Source: an uncultured Gammaproteobacteria bacterium (GTDB taxonomy: Bacteria > Pseudomonadota > Gammaproteobacteria > Eutrophobiales > Eutrophobiaceae). From it: a stretch of DNA of 64,000 nucleotides. Position numbers and translations under genes: made by a program. The stretch's first letter is position 1; every line of letters starts with the position of its first letter. This document shows, one piece after another, positions 1 through 7,965 of the stretch. Under the pieces are notes generated by a model. That model worked only from the letters and a program-made list of their open reading frames with translations. It did no database searches and was not told the origin of the DNA. The stretch spans positions 2,938,042-3,002,041 of the forward strand of contig OY282354.1 of assembly GCA_958295485.1 (NCBI GenBank), written 5' to 3'.

Positions 1-152
1 GCCTGGTGAGTAGCCCGGAGGCAGCCCGGGTTGTCTCACACCAATATGTCAATGAATCAATTTTACGAATTTCGGAATTGATGGAACGGATACATCACTC
101 CTGATTACACAAACCACAAAGCAATACGGGCATTTTCAAGGAGCATACATCG

Positions 153-1136
153 ATGGTAACTACAAATGACGACATGCCTCATCCAGTCCCGCCAAGCGCC
201 TATCTGCGCTACAAGGAGAACTGGTTGTTTCTGATTTTTGATAAAGAGAACGATATCTTTGGCGCCATACACGTTGGTAGCGAACCTATATTTGAGCGCA
301 TAAGCTTTGCCTGCAATTTAAGTATCCAGGGCAAGCTGTTCAAGCACGGGAGACAGATTCCTTTCCCTGATGACTTCGCATTTTCCAGTGAAGTGGGAGA
401 TGGGTATTTGACTGTCCGGTTCATCAAGGCCCACGAACAAATTGACCTTTCGCTGCAAAATGACGACCTTGTTCTGGAAGTCAGTTTTTTCAAACGTGGA
501 CCCTTGTTCAATTTTGATGATTATGATTCGGCGAACCCGGATAAAGTGCTATTGAAAGAAGTCATGGGCATTGCCACCAATCAACAACATGTGCACCAGC
601 AACAGGGTATGCAGGTGCGCGGAAAACTCTCGTTAAACACCAATGGAGCGGCAACCCGGGATTTTGACATTGATGCGCTTGGTTATCGCGACCATTCTCG
701 CAGCATTCGCTCGGACAACCTAGTGCTCAGGCATATATGGACCGGTTTGCATTTTCCAAAACATATTTTTGGTGTCATGACGGTAACCAGCTCGCTTCGG
801 CCCAATCTGCCGACCCTCTGTGGCTATGTATTTGATGAACGGCAGGGACTGCGGGCACTTGGAGATATAGAGTTTGAAGGAAAGGGAGAGGGACCGGATA
901 ATCAACCGGCGAATGTTGAATTTCGTTTAACAGACATCTACGGCGAAACTTTTTCGCTGTCTGCGGATTTGCAAAATCGTTTTGCCAGTGTACCCCTGCA
1001 ATCAGAAAAGCCGGGGCCGACACCGTTTGTCTATGGCATCGTCGAAAATTTCGCCCCTTTGAAGTTGCATGATACGGGTGAAGAGGGTATCGGGCTGGTT
1101 GAGATTGGAAAGAGGGTGCCTAAAGACCAGATATGA
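153..1136 (+). CDS. CrtC/lipocalin-like protein of unknown function (DUF7064-like)
   Basis: A 327-residue protein without signal peptide or membrane segment. It is rich in beta-strand-like segments and carries the motif GYRDHSRSIRS around residues 178-188. That resembles the GxRDHSxGxR signature of the CrtC/AttH lipocalin-like superfamily (DUF7064-type proteins), which often sit with enzymes acting on hydrophobic substrates. The start is supported by an AAGGAG-like ribosome site about 12 bases upstream (near 138). It stands alone: the upstream 152 bases show no gene, and a repeat-bearing spacer follows. Family assignment is by motif memory only and no substrate can be named. It could be a stand-alone binding or hydratase-like protein. 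Confidence 0.6.
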   Translation: MVTTNDDMPHPVPPSAYLRYKENWLFLIFDKENDIFGAIHVGSEPIFERISFACNLSIQGKLFKHGRQIPFPDDFAFSSEVGDGYLTVRFIKAHEQIDLSLQNDDLVLEVSFFKRGPLFNFDDYDSANPDKVLLKEVMGIATNQQHVHQQQGMQVRGKLSLNTNGAATRDFDIDALGYRDHSRSIRSDNLVLRHIWTGLHFPKHIFGVMTVTSSLRPNLPTLCGYVFDERQGLRALGDIEFEGKGEGPDNQPANVEFRLTDIYGETFSLSADLQNRFASVPLQSEKPGPTPFVYGIVENFAPLKLHDTGEEGIGLVEIGKRVPKDQI

Positions 1137-1211
1137 TTTCACCTGTCCGGCATCCTGGTGAGAATTGAACATGCAACTCCCATGATGTTTGCGGGTAACG
1201 AAGTGATAAAC

Positions 1212-1263
1212 GGTGCCGGAAGGGGGAATAGAAATACACTAATAACCTATTGTGTTTAATGTA
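1212..1263 (+). repeat. Direct repeat copy A (52 bp), tRNA-3'-end-like, left of the abiE module
   Basis: This stretch is identical to 3639-3690 in 51 of 52 positions. It contains the core CTAATAACCTATTG (1239-1252). Read on the minus strand, the core is followed by a T-arm/acceptor-like string ending in CTTCCGGCACC. Weaker similarity to copy B continues to about 1323. The form (core plus tRNA-3'-end mimic) is like attachment sites used by tyrosine integrases, but no integrase gene is present in the window. Confidence 0.75.
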
Positions 1264-1386
1264 CTTTATATTATTCCCATGCTCTATACCCAACGTTTAT
1301 CCCAACAATATTTTAACCAATAAAGTCAATATTTAATGTCTGAACTCTACCGGGCCGACCAGGGCAAAGAAATATAGTCTGAAGTT

Positions 1387-1523
1387 GTACATAGTAACTA
1401 TATAACAATACAATATTTTTCGCTTTTCTTTCCTGTTATTGTAATTTATAGTAGTACTATACAAATTTTCATGATATCCTCTATTATTAGAAATAATTTG
1501 TACTATGGTATAGCACTATGGGT
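1387..1523 (+). promoter_or_regulatory. Candidate abiE promoter/operator region
   Basis: The AT-rich spacer before abiEi holds related inverted-repeat elements. They are ATAGTAACTATA near 1391, the self-complementary TAGTACTA at 1452-1459, and a diverged copy (TACTATGGTATAGCACTAT) overlapping the abiEi start. AbiEi antitoxins of known systems repress their own promoter by binding inverted repeats, so these are plausible operator sites. That role is inference. Confidence 0.35.
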
Positions 1524-2312
1524 AGCCAACCTTCAAAAAGACAACAGCGATTAGCTGCATTAATACGCGCAACGTCCGGCACAATCCGTGGGGCTAACGC
1601 CACGCGGGTTCTTGGAGTTGACCGGCAACATGCATCCAGATTGCTGGCGGGATGGCATAAACAAGGGGTTATCAGGCGTGTTGCACACGGCTTGTATGTT
1701 CCTGTTCAGCCGTCTGCCCTGGGTCAAAAACAGGTGCTTGAAGACCCCTGGGTGCTGGTTCCCGAGTTATACACACCAGGTTACGTCGGTGGCTGGAGTG
1801 CCTTGGAACACTGGGAGTTGACAGAACAGCTTTTCAGGTCAGTCTGTGTACTTACTCCTAAGCGCGTGGCCAATGGTGTAATCACTCATCAAGGTGTCAA
1901 CTTCTTTATCAAACATGTCGCTGAAAAGCATTTATTCGGGACAAAATCCATATGGTTGGGAAATACGAAGATACTGATTTCAGACCCATACAAAACACTG
2001 TTGGATTGTATCGATGACCCGGACCTGGGCGCAGGCTTGCAACATGTAACAGACTGCTTGCTCGAATTTGCGCGAGTGTTCAATAAACAGAGTGATCTTA
2101 ATACATTGTTGAAATATGCTATCCAATTGGATAACGGCGCATTATTCAAAAAACTGGGTTACCTGGCTGAAACGCTTGAGTTCAAGCCTTCTTTTATCAA
2201 TGCATGCCGGCAACGAATTACATCGGGTTATTCCACTCTCGATAAAAAGTCTGAAAAAAATCGTCTGGTTACACGCTGGAATTTATGGGTACCGGGAGAT
2301 AGGGCGAAATGA
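1518..2312 (+). CDS. AbiEi-family antitoxin / transcriptional repressor
   Basis: A 264-residue protein. The N-terminal ~60 residues form a winged-helix-like domain (ATRVLGVDRQHASRLLAGWHKQGVIRRVAHGLYVP), the typical start of AbiEi/type IV antitoxins. It is followed by an AbiEi C-terminal domain with the motif YVGGWSALEHWELTEQ around residues 88-103. The family neutralises the AbiEii nucleotidyltransferase toxin and represses the operon. The stop overlaps the next start (ATGA, 2309-2312), giving translational coupling with abiEii. At 264 residues it has the usual full length. The gene is AT-richer than core genes and lies between two 52-bp direct repeats, consistent with a horizontally acquired module. 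Confidence 0.88.
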   Translation: MGSQPSKRQQRLAALIRATSGTIRGANATRVLGVDRQHASRLLAGWHKQGVIRRVAHGLYVPVQPSALGQKQVLEDPWVLVPELYTPGYVGGWSALEHWELTEQLFRSVCVLTPKRVANGVITHQGVNFFIKHVAEKHLFGTKSIWLGNTKILISDPYKTLLDCIDDPDLGAGLQHVTDCLLEFARVFNKQSDLNTLLKYAIQLDNGALFKKLGYLAETLEFKPSFINACRQRITSGYSTLDKKSEKNRLVTRWNLWVPGDRAK

Positions 2313-3529
2313 TTGTCAAGGATGAAATACTGGCTTTTGCCGATGAGACGGGTTTAACGCCGAACGTTGTAGAGAAAGACTATGTGCTCGGTTGGTTGCT
2401 CGCTGCAGTTAATTCGAACCCTGTCTTATCGCAATCGTGGGTATTCAAGGGAGGCACTTGTCTGAAGAAATGCTACTTTGAAACTTACAGATTTTCAGAA
2501 GATTTAGATTTCACGCTTCGAGATCAGAGTCATATCAATGAGACAGTTTTGAAGGAGCAATTCGTCTCCATTTCTGAATGGCTATATGAAGAAACAGGAA
2601 TAGAAATTCCTTCTGACAGGCTTGTATTTGACATATATGCCAATCCCAGGGGCGGACAATCCTGTCAGGGGCGCGTATATTACAGAAGCTATTTCTCCAA
2701 GGGTAAGCACAGTCTCCCTAGAATAAAACTGGATCTGACTGCAGACGAAGTGTTGGTCATGCCATCGACACGACGGCCTGTATTTCACCCCTATTCTGAT
2801 GCTCCACAAGACGGTATTTTTATCGTCAGCTACGATTATGCTGAAGTCTTTGGTGAAAAAGTAAGGGCACTTGCTGAGAGGGGAAGACCGAGAGATTTGT
2901 ATGACGTGATAAATCTGTTTCGAAATGATGACGATGACTTGCCGGCGCCTGCTGTTATCCAGGAAATCCTTTCGCAAAAGTGTGCTCATAAAGGAATAAG
3001 CAATCCTACTCTCGCAAGGTTGGAAGTTTATCGAGATGAAATGTTACGGAACTGGGAACCGATGTTGGCTCACCAGCTTCCAAAACTGCCCAAGTTAGAT
3101 ACTTACTGGGATAGTCTACCTGCTTTTTTTCGTTGGCTTGAAGGTCAAGAGACTCGAGAAAAGCCATTACTTGCACCTGTTCCAGGCAAAGGGCAGATAT
3201 ACCGGCCTGCATACGGCCAACTTGGAATGAGAACACTGAACGGCAACTCAATAGAAGTCATTCGATTCGCCGCAGGAAACAGGCTATGTGTTGATTTGGA
3301 TTACACTGATGATAGTGGCCATAGAAGTTCAAGGGTAATCGAGCCTTATTCACTGCGGCAGGCACAAAATGGCAATGTGCTTTTGTATGGTGTCCGTATT
3401 GAAGATGGAAAAATCAGGTCATACAAGATCAATCAGATTAATGATGCGTCTATAACAAACAAAGTGTTTGTGCCGCAGTTTCAGGTTGAACTTAGACCAT
3501 ACGGTATCTCGGATGTTGACGCTCTATGA
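2309..3529 (+). CDS. AbiEii/AbiGii-family nucleotidyltransferase toxin
   Basis: A 406-residue protein with the hallmark nucleotidyltransferase motif: GGT at residues ~48-50 followed by RFSEDLDFTL at ~61-70, supplying the metal-binding acidic residues. A downstream conserved EKVRALAERGRPRDLYDV (around 187-204) is also typical of the AbiEii family. AbiEii toxins are GTP-dependent or tRNA-modifying nucleotidyltransferases that arrest growth, often on phage infection. An extra C-terminal region (~270-406) beyond the usual ~300 residues resembles a beta-rich domain with RIEDGKIRSYKINQI, reminiscent of WYL-like or accessory domains, but I do not assign it. It overlaps abiEi by 4 bases, and its own stop overlaps the HigA-like stub (ATGA at 3526). 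Confidence 0.85.
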   Translation: MIVKDEILAFADETGLTPNVVEKDYVLGWLLAAVNSNPVLSQSWVFKGGTCLKKCYFETYRFSEDLDFTLRDQSHINETVLKEQFVSISEWLYEETGIEIPSDRLVFDIYANPRGGQSCQGRVYYRSYFSKGKHSLPRIKLDLTADEVLVMPSTRRPVFHPYSDAPQDGIFIVSYDYAEVFGEKVRALAERGRPRDLYDVINLFRNDDDDLPAPAVIQEILSQKCAHKGISNPTLARLEVYRDEMLRNWEPMLAHQLPKLPKLDTYWDSLPAFFRWLEGQETREKPLLAPVPGKGQIYRPAYGQLGMRTLNGNSIEVIRFAAGNRLCVDLDYTDDSGHRSSRVIEPYSLRQAQNGNVLLYGVRIEDGKIRSYKINQINDASITNKVFVPQFQVELRPYGISDVDAL

Positions 3530-3669
3530 CAAATCGTGACATCGGGGCTGAAATACTCGAAGGCCTTAAAGAAATCCAGGAGTATAAGCTGGGCAAGATT
3601 AAACTCAGGACTACAATAAACAAACCAGGGCAGGAAATGGTGCCGGAAGGGGGAATAGAAATACACTAA
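3526..3669 (+). pseudogene. Truncated HigA/XRE-type antitoxin stub
   Basis: A 47-codon frame starting at ATG 3526 (overlapping the abiEii stop as ATGA) encodes MTNRDIGAEILEGLKEIQEY followed by KLGKIKLRT. This matches the N-terminal helix of HigA/NadS-like antitoxins (usually about 95-110 residues with an HTH after this segment). The HTH part is missing: the frame runs straight into direct-repeat copy B and stops at 3667-3669. Truncation by insertion or recombination at the repeat is inferred. Confidence 0.65.
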
Positions 3670-3690
3670 TAACCTATTGTTTTTAATGTA
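3639..3690 (+). repeat. Direct repeat copy B (52 bp), right of the abiE module
   Basis: It differs from copy A (1212-1263) at one position. The core CTAATAACCTATTG lies at 3666-3679. Looser similarity (ccca-cg-tt--ccccaacaa pattern) extends to about 3740 in both copies. On the minus strand the repeat ends in CTTCCGGCACCA, a tRNA acceptor/CCA mimic. Confidence 0.75.
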
Positions 3691-3782
3691 TTTAATATCA
3701 TCTCCTTGCCTTTTTTCCCACGATTTCCCCAACAAGATTTGGATTGATAAAGACGAGTGATTCCAGGGCCTGTACTGATATC

Positions 3783-4006
3783 TTATTCGGTGAACCGTTG
3801 CCGCAAATCTTCCAGCATGGCGGCTGAAATTGAAAATCTTTCCTCCAGATAGCGCTCAATTGTTCCGTGATTGTCTTCCATATAGTTCAGGGCGCCCAAT
3901 ATATATTCCGCTCTCACGCCCAGCATGGCAAGGACAGAGGCCCTGTCCATCCCGGTATCCTCCCAGCCGTACCTGGCCGAAGCCTGGGTAACCTGCTGTT
4001 CAGGCA
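3783..4006 (-). pseudogene. Tyrosine-phosphatase-like gene, C-terminal fragment
   Basis: The reading frame on the minus strand encodes a Y_phosphatase3-type C-terminal tail, with VLAMLGVRAEYILGALNYME and ERYLEERFSIS. In intact relatives (about 250 residues; protein tyrosine/serine phosphatases related to IphP) this tail follows a DYLLS segment. That segment is found in frame on the far side of the IS21 element (6330-6412). Removing the IS and one 5-bp target copy rejoins the frame exactly as ...GKYFVPEQQVTQAS... The catalytic HCxxGxxR part is not present in the window. Confidence 0.75.
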
Positions 4007-4148
4007 TGTCAGTGCCGGTGTAAAACTCCCCACTTATGCCGGATTAAAATTCCCCAGTTTGTGGATGGTGGCAGGTCATTGCGACTTGCCGAATGTCACA
4101 CCACTGAGGATGCTGTCCGTCTGGTTTCAACCGACGGAGGGTACCGAG

Positions 4149-5408
4149 GTGATTACCTGGGAGAGAGTATTCATGCTTCACGAACTGCATGCACAAGGCG
4201 TGTCCATCAGCGCCATTGCCCGCCAAACGGGACTGGACCGCAAAACGGTCAGACGTCACTTGGCCGCGGGGATCCAACCACCGGTGTACAGACCGAGAAC
4301 GTCGCAAGGCTCGCGGCTGGATCCCTACACGGCGTATCTGCAGACCCGTCTTGCCGAGTATCCGGGATTATCCGGTGTGCGGCTTTTGCGGGAGATACAA
4401 GCACAGGGGTACACGGGCGGATACACCATCCTGACCGATTACCTGCGCACCATCCGGCCACCGAAGGAGGCCGGTTATGAGGTGCGGTTTGAGACGCCTG
4501 CCGGTCATCAGGGGCAAGTCGACTTTGCCCACTTTAAGGTGCGCTTCCGGCATGACCCCGAGGTGGTTCGGGTGGTCTGGCTGTTTTCTCTGGTGCTGGG
4601 CCATTCCCGTTACCTGTTCGGGCGCTTTGTCTGGCGTCAGACCCTGGACGTGGTGATGGCCTGCCACGAGGCGGCGTTTACCGAGTTGGGCGGGGTCCCG
4701 GCCCAGTTGTTGTATGACCGCATGAAGACCGCGGTGCTGGGCGAGTCCGAGTCCGGTGAGGTCATCTATCATCCCACCCTGCTGGCCCTGGCCGCTCACT
4801 ACGGCTTTCGCCCCAAGGCCTGCCGGCCCTACCGGGCCAAGACCAAGGGCAAGGTGGAGCGTCCGTTTCGTTACGTGCGCCAGGACTTCTTCCTGGCCAG
4901 CCGGTTCGACGACCTGGAGGACTTGAACCGGCAGTTTGACGGCTGGCGCCATGAGATAGCGAACCGGCGCACCCACGCCACCACCGGCCAGGTGGTGCAC
5001 ACCGCCTTCGAAGCGGAGCGTCCGGTCCTGCAAACCTTGCCGGCCGGTCCGTTCCCGGACGTCCTGTCATTCGAACGCCGGGTGACCCAGGACGGTATGG
5101 TGTCCGTCGACGGCAACCTGTACTCGGTGCCGGATACTACCCGCAAGCGCCCGGTAGAAGTGCAACGCAGCGCTACCGAGATACGGATTATCGAGCAGGG
5201 TCACTGTGTTGCCTGCCATCCCCGGCTCACCGGCCGGGGCCAGCGCCGCCTTTCGCCGGGCCACCGGCAACCGCATAAAATAGCGCCAGCAGCGCTACCC
5301 CCGACCTATTCCGGTTACTTCACCCGCCCCGGTGAGGTGGTCGCCACCCGCGACCTCAGTGTCTACCAGCGCATCGGCCAGGCCAAGGCCCGGGAGACCC
5401 ACACATGA
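4149..5408 (+). CDS. istA: IS21-family transposase IstA
   Basis: From the GTG at 4149 the product is 419 residues starting VITWERVFMLHELHAQGVS, the usual IstA start. The frame is open further upstream, but that part falls in the IS end. An N-terminal HTH (SISAIARQTGLDRKTVRRHL) precedes the DDE integrase core. Core residues are D in QVDFAHF, D in YDRMKTAV, and E in KGKVERPFRYVRQDF. A C-terminal beta-barrel-like region contains MVSVDGNLYSVP. IstA catalyses strand transfer together with the IstB ATPase. The stop overlaps the istB start (ATGA at 5405). Confidence 0.92.
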   Translation: MITWERVFMLHELHAQGVSISAIARQTGLDRKTVRRHLAAGIQPPVYRPRTSQGSRLDPYTAYLQTRLAEYPGLSGVRLLREIQAQGYTGGYTILTDYLRTIRPPKEAGYEVRFETPAGHQGQVDFAHFKVRFRHDPEVVRVVWLFSLVLGHSRYLFGRFVWRQTLDVVMACHEAAFTELGGVPAQLLYDRMKTAVLGESESGEVIYHPTLLALAAHYGFRPKACRPYRAKTKGKVERPFRYVRQDFFLASRFDDLEDLNRQFDGWRHEIANRRTHATTGQVVHTAFEAERPVLQTLPAGPFPDVLSFERRVTQDGMVSVDGNLYSVPDTTRKRPVEVQRSATEIRIIEQGHCVACHPRLTGRGQRRLSPGHRQPHKIAPAALPPTYSGYFTRPGEVVATRDLSVYQRIGQAKARETHT

Positions 5409-6250
5409 ACGCCGTCAGCCCCCTGGAGGCAGTCAAACAACACCTGGTGAACCTGAAGATGGCCGCCGCCCTGGAAGTCCTCGATAGCGTACTCGACCAG
5501 GTGGAACGCCAGCAACTCTCCACCCTGGAAGCCTTGGACTGCCTGCTCGCCGAAGAATATACCCGGCGTGAGACACGCCGCATCCGGACGCAACTGCTGA
5601 CCTCGCGCCTTACCCAGGTCAAGACCCTGGAATCCTTCGACTTCAGCTTCCAGCCCAGCCTCGACCGCAACCGCATCCTCACCCTGGCCGAGCTCAGCTT
5701 CATCGACCGACGCCAGACCGTCCACCTGCTCGGCCCGCCCGGCGTCGGTAAAAGTCACTTGGCCATCGCCCTGGGGGTCGCCGCCGTCAAGGCCCATAAG
5801 AGCGTCTATTTCACGACCCTGACCGAACTCATTACCTCGCTCACCCAGGCCGAACGCGCCGGGTCCCTCACCTCGCGCCTGCGCTACATCAACCGGGTCG
5901 CCCTGCTCATCGTCGACGAAGTCGGCTACCTGCCTATCGAACCCGGTGGCGCCAACCAGTTCTTCCAACTGGTCAATGCCCGCTACGAGAAAGGCGCCAC
6001 TGTTCTCACCTCCAATCGCGGCTTCAAGGACTGGGGCACTATCTTCGGCGATAACGTCGTCGCTGCGGCCCTGCTGGACCGCTTGCTGCACCATGCCATC
6101 GTCGTCGAGATCGAAGGGCATTCCTACCGACTGCGGGAACACGCCAACCTGGTCCCCGATACCCTCAAGGGCCAGTCGTTAGACCGCATGGAGAAACCCA
6201 AACGCAAACCCGGCAGACCACGCCAACGCCAACCCGCAGGGAGGGATTGA
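5405..6250 (+). CDS. istB: IS21-family helper ATPase IstB
   Basis: A 281-residue AAA+ ATPase. Walker A is GPPGVGKSH around residues 115-123, Walker B is ALLIVDEVGYLP around 165-176, and a sensor-like LTSNRGFKDWG follows. It is related to DnaC-type helicase loaders. IstB remodels target DNA and stimulates IstA. The C-terminus ends in a basic, proline-rich tail (KRKPGRPRQRQP). Translation is coupled to istA through ATGA. Confidence 0.93.
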   Translation: MNAVSPLEAVKQHLVNLKMAAALEVLDSVLDQVERQQLSTLEALDCLLAEEYTRRETRRIRTQLLTSRLTQVKTLESFDFSFQPSLDRNRILTLAELSFIDRRQTVHLLGPPGVGKSHLAIALGVAAVKAHKSVYFTTLTELITSLTQAERAGSLTSRLRYINRVALLIVDEVGYLPIEPGGANQFFQLVNARYEKGATVLTSNRGFKDWGTIFGDNVVAAALLDRLLHHAIVVEIEGHSYRLREHANLVPDTLKGQSLDRMEKPKRKPGRPRQRQPAGRD

Positions 6251-6329
6251 TGCACGATTCGTTTAATCCACAGGTGGGGAATTTTCAACCGGCACTTTTG
6301 GGGAATTTTCAACCGGTATTGACAAGGCA

Positions 6330-6412
6330 CAAAATATTTGCCGGAAAGCAGGTAATCTTCAACAACAATTTCCCTGGGTACGCCCAGGGCCGATAGCAGA
6401 AGAGATGCCTGC
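6330..6412 (-). pseudogene. Tyrosine-phosphatase-like gene, internal fragment between two IS elements
   Basis: Minus-strand translation gives SLQASLLLSALGVPREIVVEDYLLSGKYFVP, the segment that follows the catalytic loop in Y_phosphatase3 proteins. It continues in frame into 4001-3783 once the IS21 element and one AGGCA copy are removed. Going upstream, homology ends near 6412, exactly where the second IS21-like element's sequence begins, so the catalytic half of the gene has been lost. Confidence 0.7.
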
Positions 6413-6425
6413 AAAGAGGTTGTCC

Positions 6426-7946
6426 ATGAGAAAGATAAAAGACGTATTACGCCTGTGCTGGGGCCAGGGTTTGAGCAAGCGCAAGGCGGCTGGCAGTTGC
6501 GGGGTCTCACGCCCGACGGTGGCTGATTACCTGCGCCGGGCTGAGGCGGCTGGGCTGAGCTGGCCGCTACCGGCGGCGCTGGATGACGGGGCGCTGGCGC
6601 GTCTGCTGTTTCCGCCTGTCCCAGCCGTGCCCGCCGCGGCCCGCGGGGTGCCCGATTGGTCCGCGGTTCATCGGGAACTGAAACGCCCGGGTGTCACCCT
6701 GCAGCTATTGTGGCACGAGTATCGCCAGACTCACCCGCAAGGCTATCAGTACACCAGGTTCTGCCAGCATTACCGGACGTGGCGCGGCAAGCTGGATCTG
6801 GTTATGCGCCAGGGGCATCGGGCCGGCGAGAAGCTGTTCGTGGATTATGCCGGGATGCGCGCCCAGGTCATCAACCCGGCGACCGGGGAAGTCCGTGAGG
6901 CAGAGGTGTTTGTGGCCGTGCTGGGCGCGTCGAACTACACCTATGCCGAGGCCACCTGGACCCAGGGCCTGGAAGATTGGGTCGGCGCCCACGGGCGCTG
7001 TTTTACCTACTTCGGTGGGGTGCCGGCGGTGGTGGTGCCGGACAATTTACGCGCCGGGGTGAGCAAGGCGCACCGGTATGAGCCGGATATCAACCCCACC
7101 TACCAGGACCTGGCCGCACATTACGGGGTCGCCATTGTGCCGGCGCGGGTGCGTCACCCCCGTGACAAGGCGAAGGCCGAGGTGGGGGTCCAGGTGGTAG
7201 AGCGCTGGATCCTCGCCGCGCTACGCCAGCGTCAGTGCTTCTCCCTGGCCGAGTTGAACCGCGCCATCCGGGCGTTGCTCGAGACGCTCAACAACCGGCC
7301 CTTCAAGAAACTGCCGGGCACCCGGCGCACCCTGTTTGAGCAACTGGATAAACCGGCCCTGCGCCCCTTGCCGGTCGCGCCCTACGTGTATGCCGAATGG
7401 AAACAGGCCCGGGTCCATATCGACTATCACGTTGAGGTACACGGTCACTACTACTCCGTGCCCCATGCGCTCATCAAAAAACAAGTGGACGTGCGCATCA
7501 CCCGCCATACCATTGAATGCTTCCATCGCGGCCAGCGCATCGCCAGCCATCGACGTTCAGACCACCCGGCGCGCCATACCACCGTCCCGGCCCACCTGCC
7601 CGAGGCACACCGTCAGGCCGGCGAGTGGTCCCCGCAACGCCTGGGCCGCTGGGCCGCGCAGGTCGGGCCGGCCACAGAAACCCTTGTCCGCCGTATCCTG
7701 TCGGCCCGCAAGCACCCCCAACAGGCCTACCGCAGCTGCCTGGGAATTTTACGCCTTGGCAAACGCTATGGCGACGACCGGTTGGAAGCCGCCTGCCAGC
7801 GCGCCTTGACCCTGGGCAGCCACAGCTACAAGAGTCTCGAATCCATCCTCCGCCATGGCCTGGATCGCCAACCCCTTGCCGAGCAGACCGAGGCGGGCTT
7901 GCCCGAGGACCACGACAACATCCGTGGCCCCGCCTATTACCACTGA
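6426..7946 (+). CDS. istA: IS21-like transposase IstA (second element)
   Basis: From ATG 6426 (MRKIKDVLRLCWGQGLSKRK) the product is 506 residues; an in-frame ATG at 6405 is less likely because it lies in or at the phosphatase junction. An HTH (KRKAAGSCGVSRPTVADYL) precedes a DDE core with FVDYAGM and VVPDNLRAGVSKA. DKAKAEVGVQVVERWI supplies the Glu. HGHYYSVPHALI follows in the C-terminal domain. It belongs to a different IS21 subgroup from the copy at 4149. The coding frame is intact although the element's left end is missing, so expression depends on whatever promoter now lies upstream. Confidence 0.9.
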   Translation: MRKIKDVLRLCWGQGLSKRKAAGSCGVSRPTVADYLRRAEAAGLSWPLPAALDDGALARLLFPPVPAVPAAARGVPDWSAVHRELKRPGVTLQLLWHEYRQTHPQGYQYTRFCQHYRTWRGKLDLVMRQGHRAGEKLFVDYAGMRAQVINPATGEVREAEVFVAVLGASNYTYAEATWTQGLEDWVGAHGRCFTYFGGVPAVVVPDNLRAGVSKAHRYEPDINPTYQDLAAHYGVAIVPARVRHPRDKAKAEVGVQVVERWILAALRQRQCFSLAELNRAIRALLETLNNRPFKKLPGTRRTLFEQLDKPALRPLPVAPYVYAEWKQARVHIDYHVEVHGHYYSVPHALIKKQVDVRITRHTIECFHRGQRIASHRRSDHPARHTTVPAHLPEAHRQAGEWSPQRLGRWAAQVGPATETLVRRILSARKHPQQAYRSCLGILRLGKRYGDDRLEAACQRALTLGSHSYKSLESILRHGLDRQPLAEQTEAGLPEDHDNIRGPAYYH

Positions 7947-7965
7947 CCCACAACAGGAGAGTACT

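Larger units (their letters stand above)
4007..6324 (+). mobile_element. IS21-family insertion sequence, complete (2318 bp)
   Basis: Left end TGTCAGTGCCGGTGTAAAAC at 4007. The right end is its inverted counterpart, finishing ...CCGGTATTGACA at 6324. Each end holds a second subterminal repeat of the AAAATTCCCCA type, as is usual for IS21 elements. A 5-bp target duplication AGGCA flanks it (4002-4006 and 6325-6329). It carries istA and istB in overlapping order. It has inserted in a tyrosine-phosphatase-like gene and appears structurally intact. Confidence 0.93.

Noticed and set aside
3867..4148. Long upstream extension of the istA frame
   Set aside because: It starts in the phosphatase remnant and crosses the IS left end; the IstA family begins at the ITWERV motif.
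4368..5033. 221-residue minus-strand ORF inside istA
   Set aside because: Shadow of the GC-rich istA frame; no domain, composition typical of antisense translation.
5363..6142. 259-residue minus-strand ORF inside istB
   Set aside because: Antisense shadow of a well-supported IstB ATPase.
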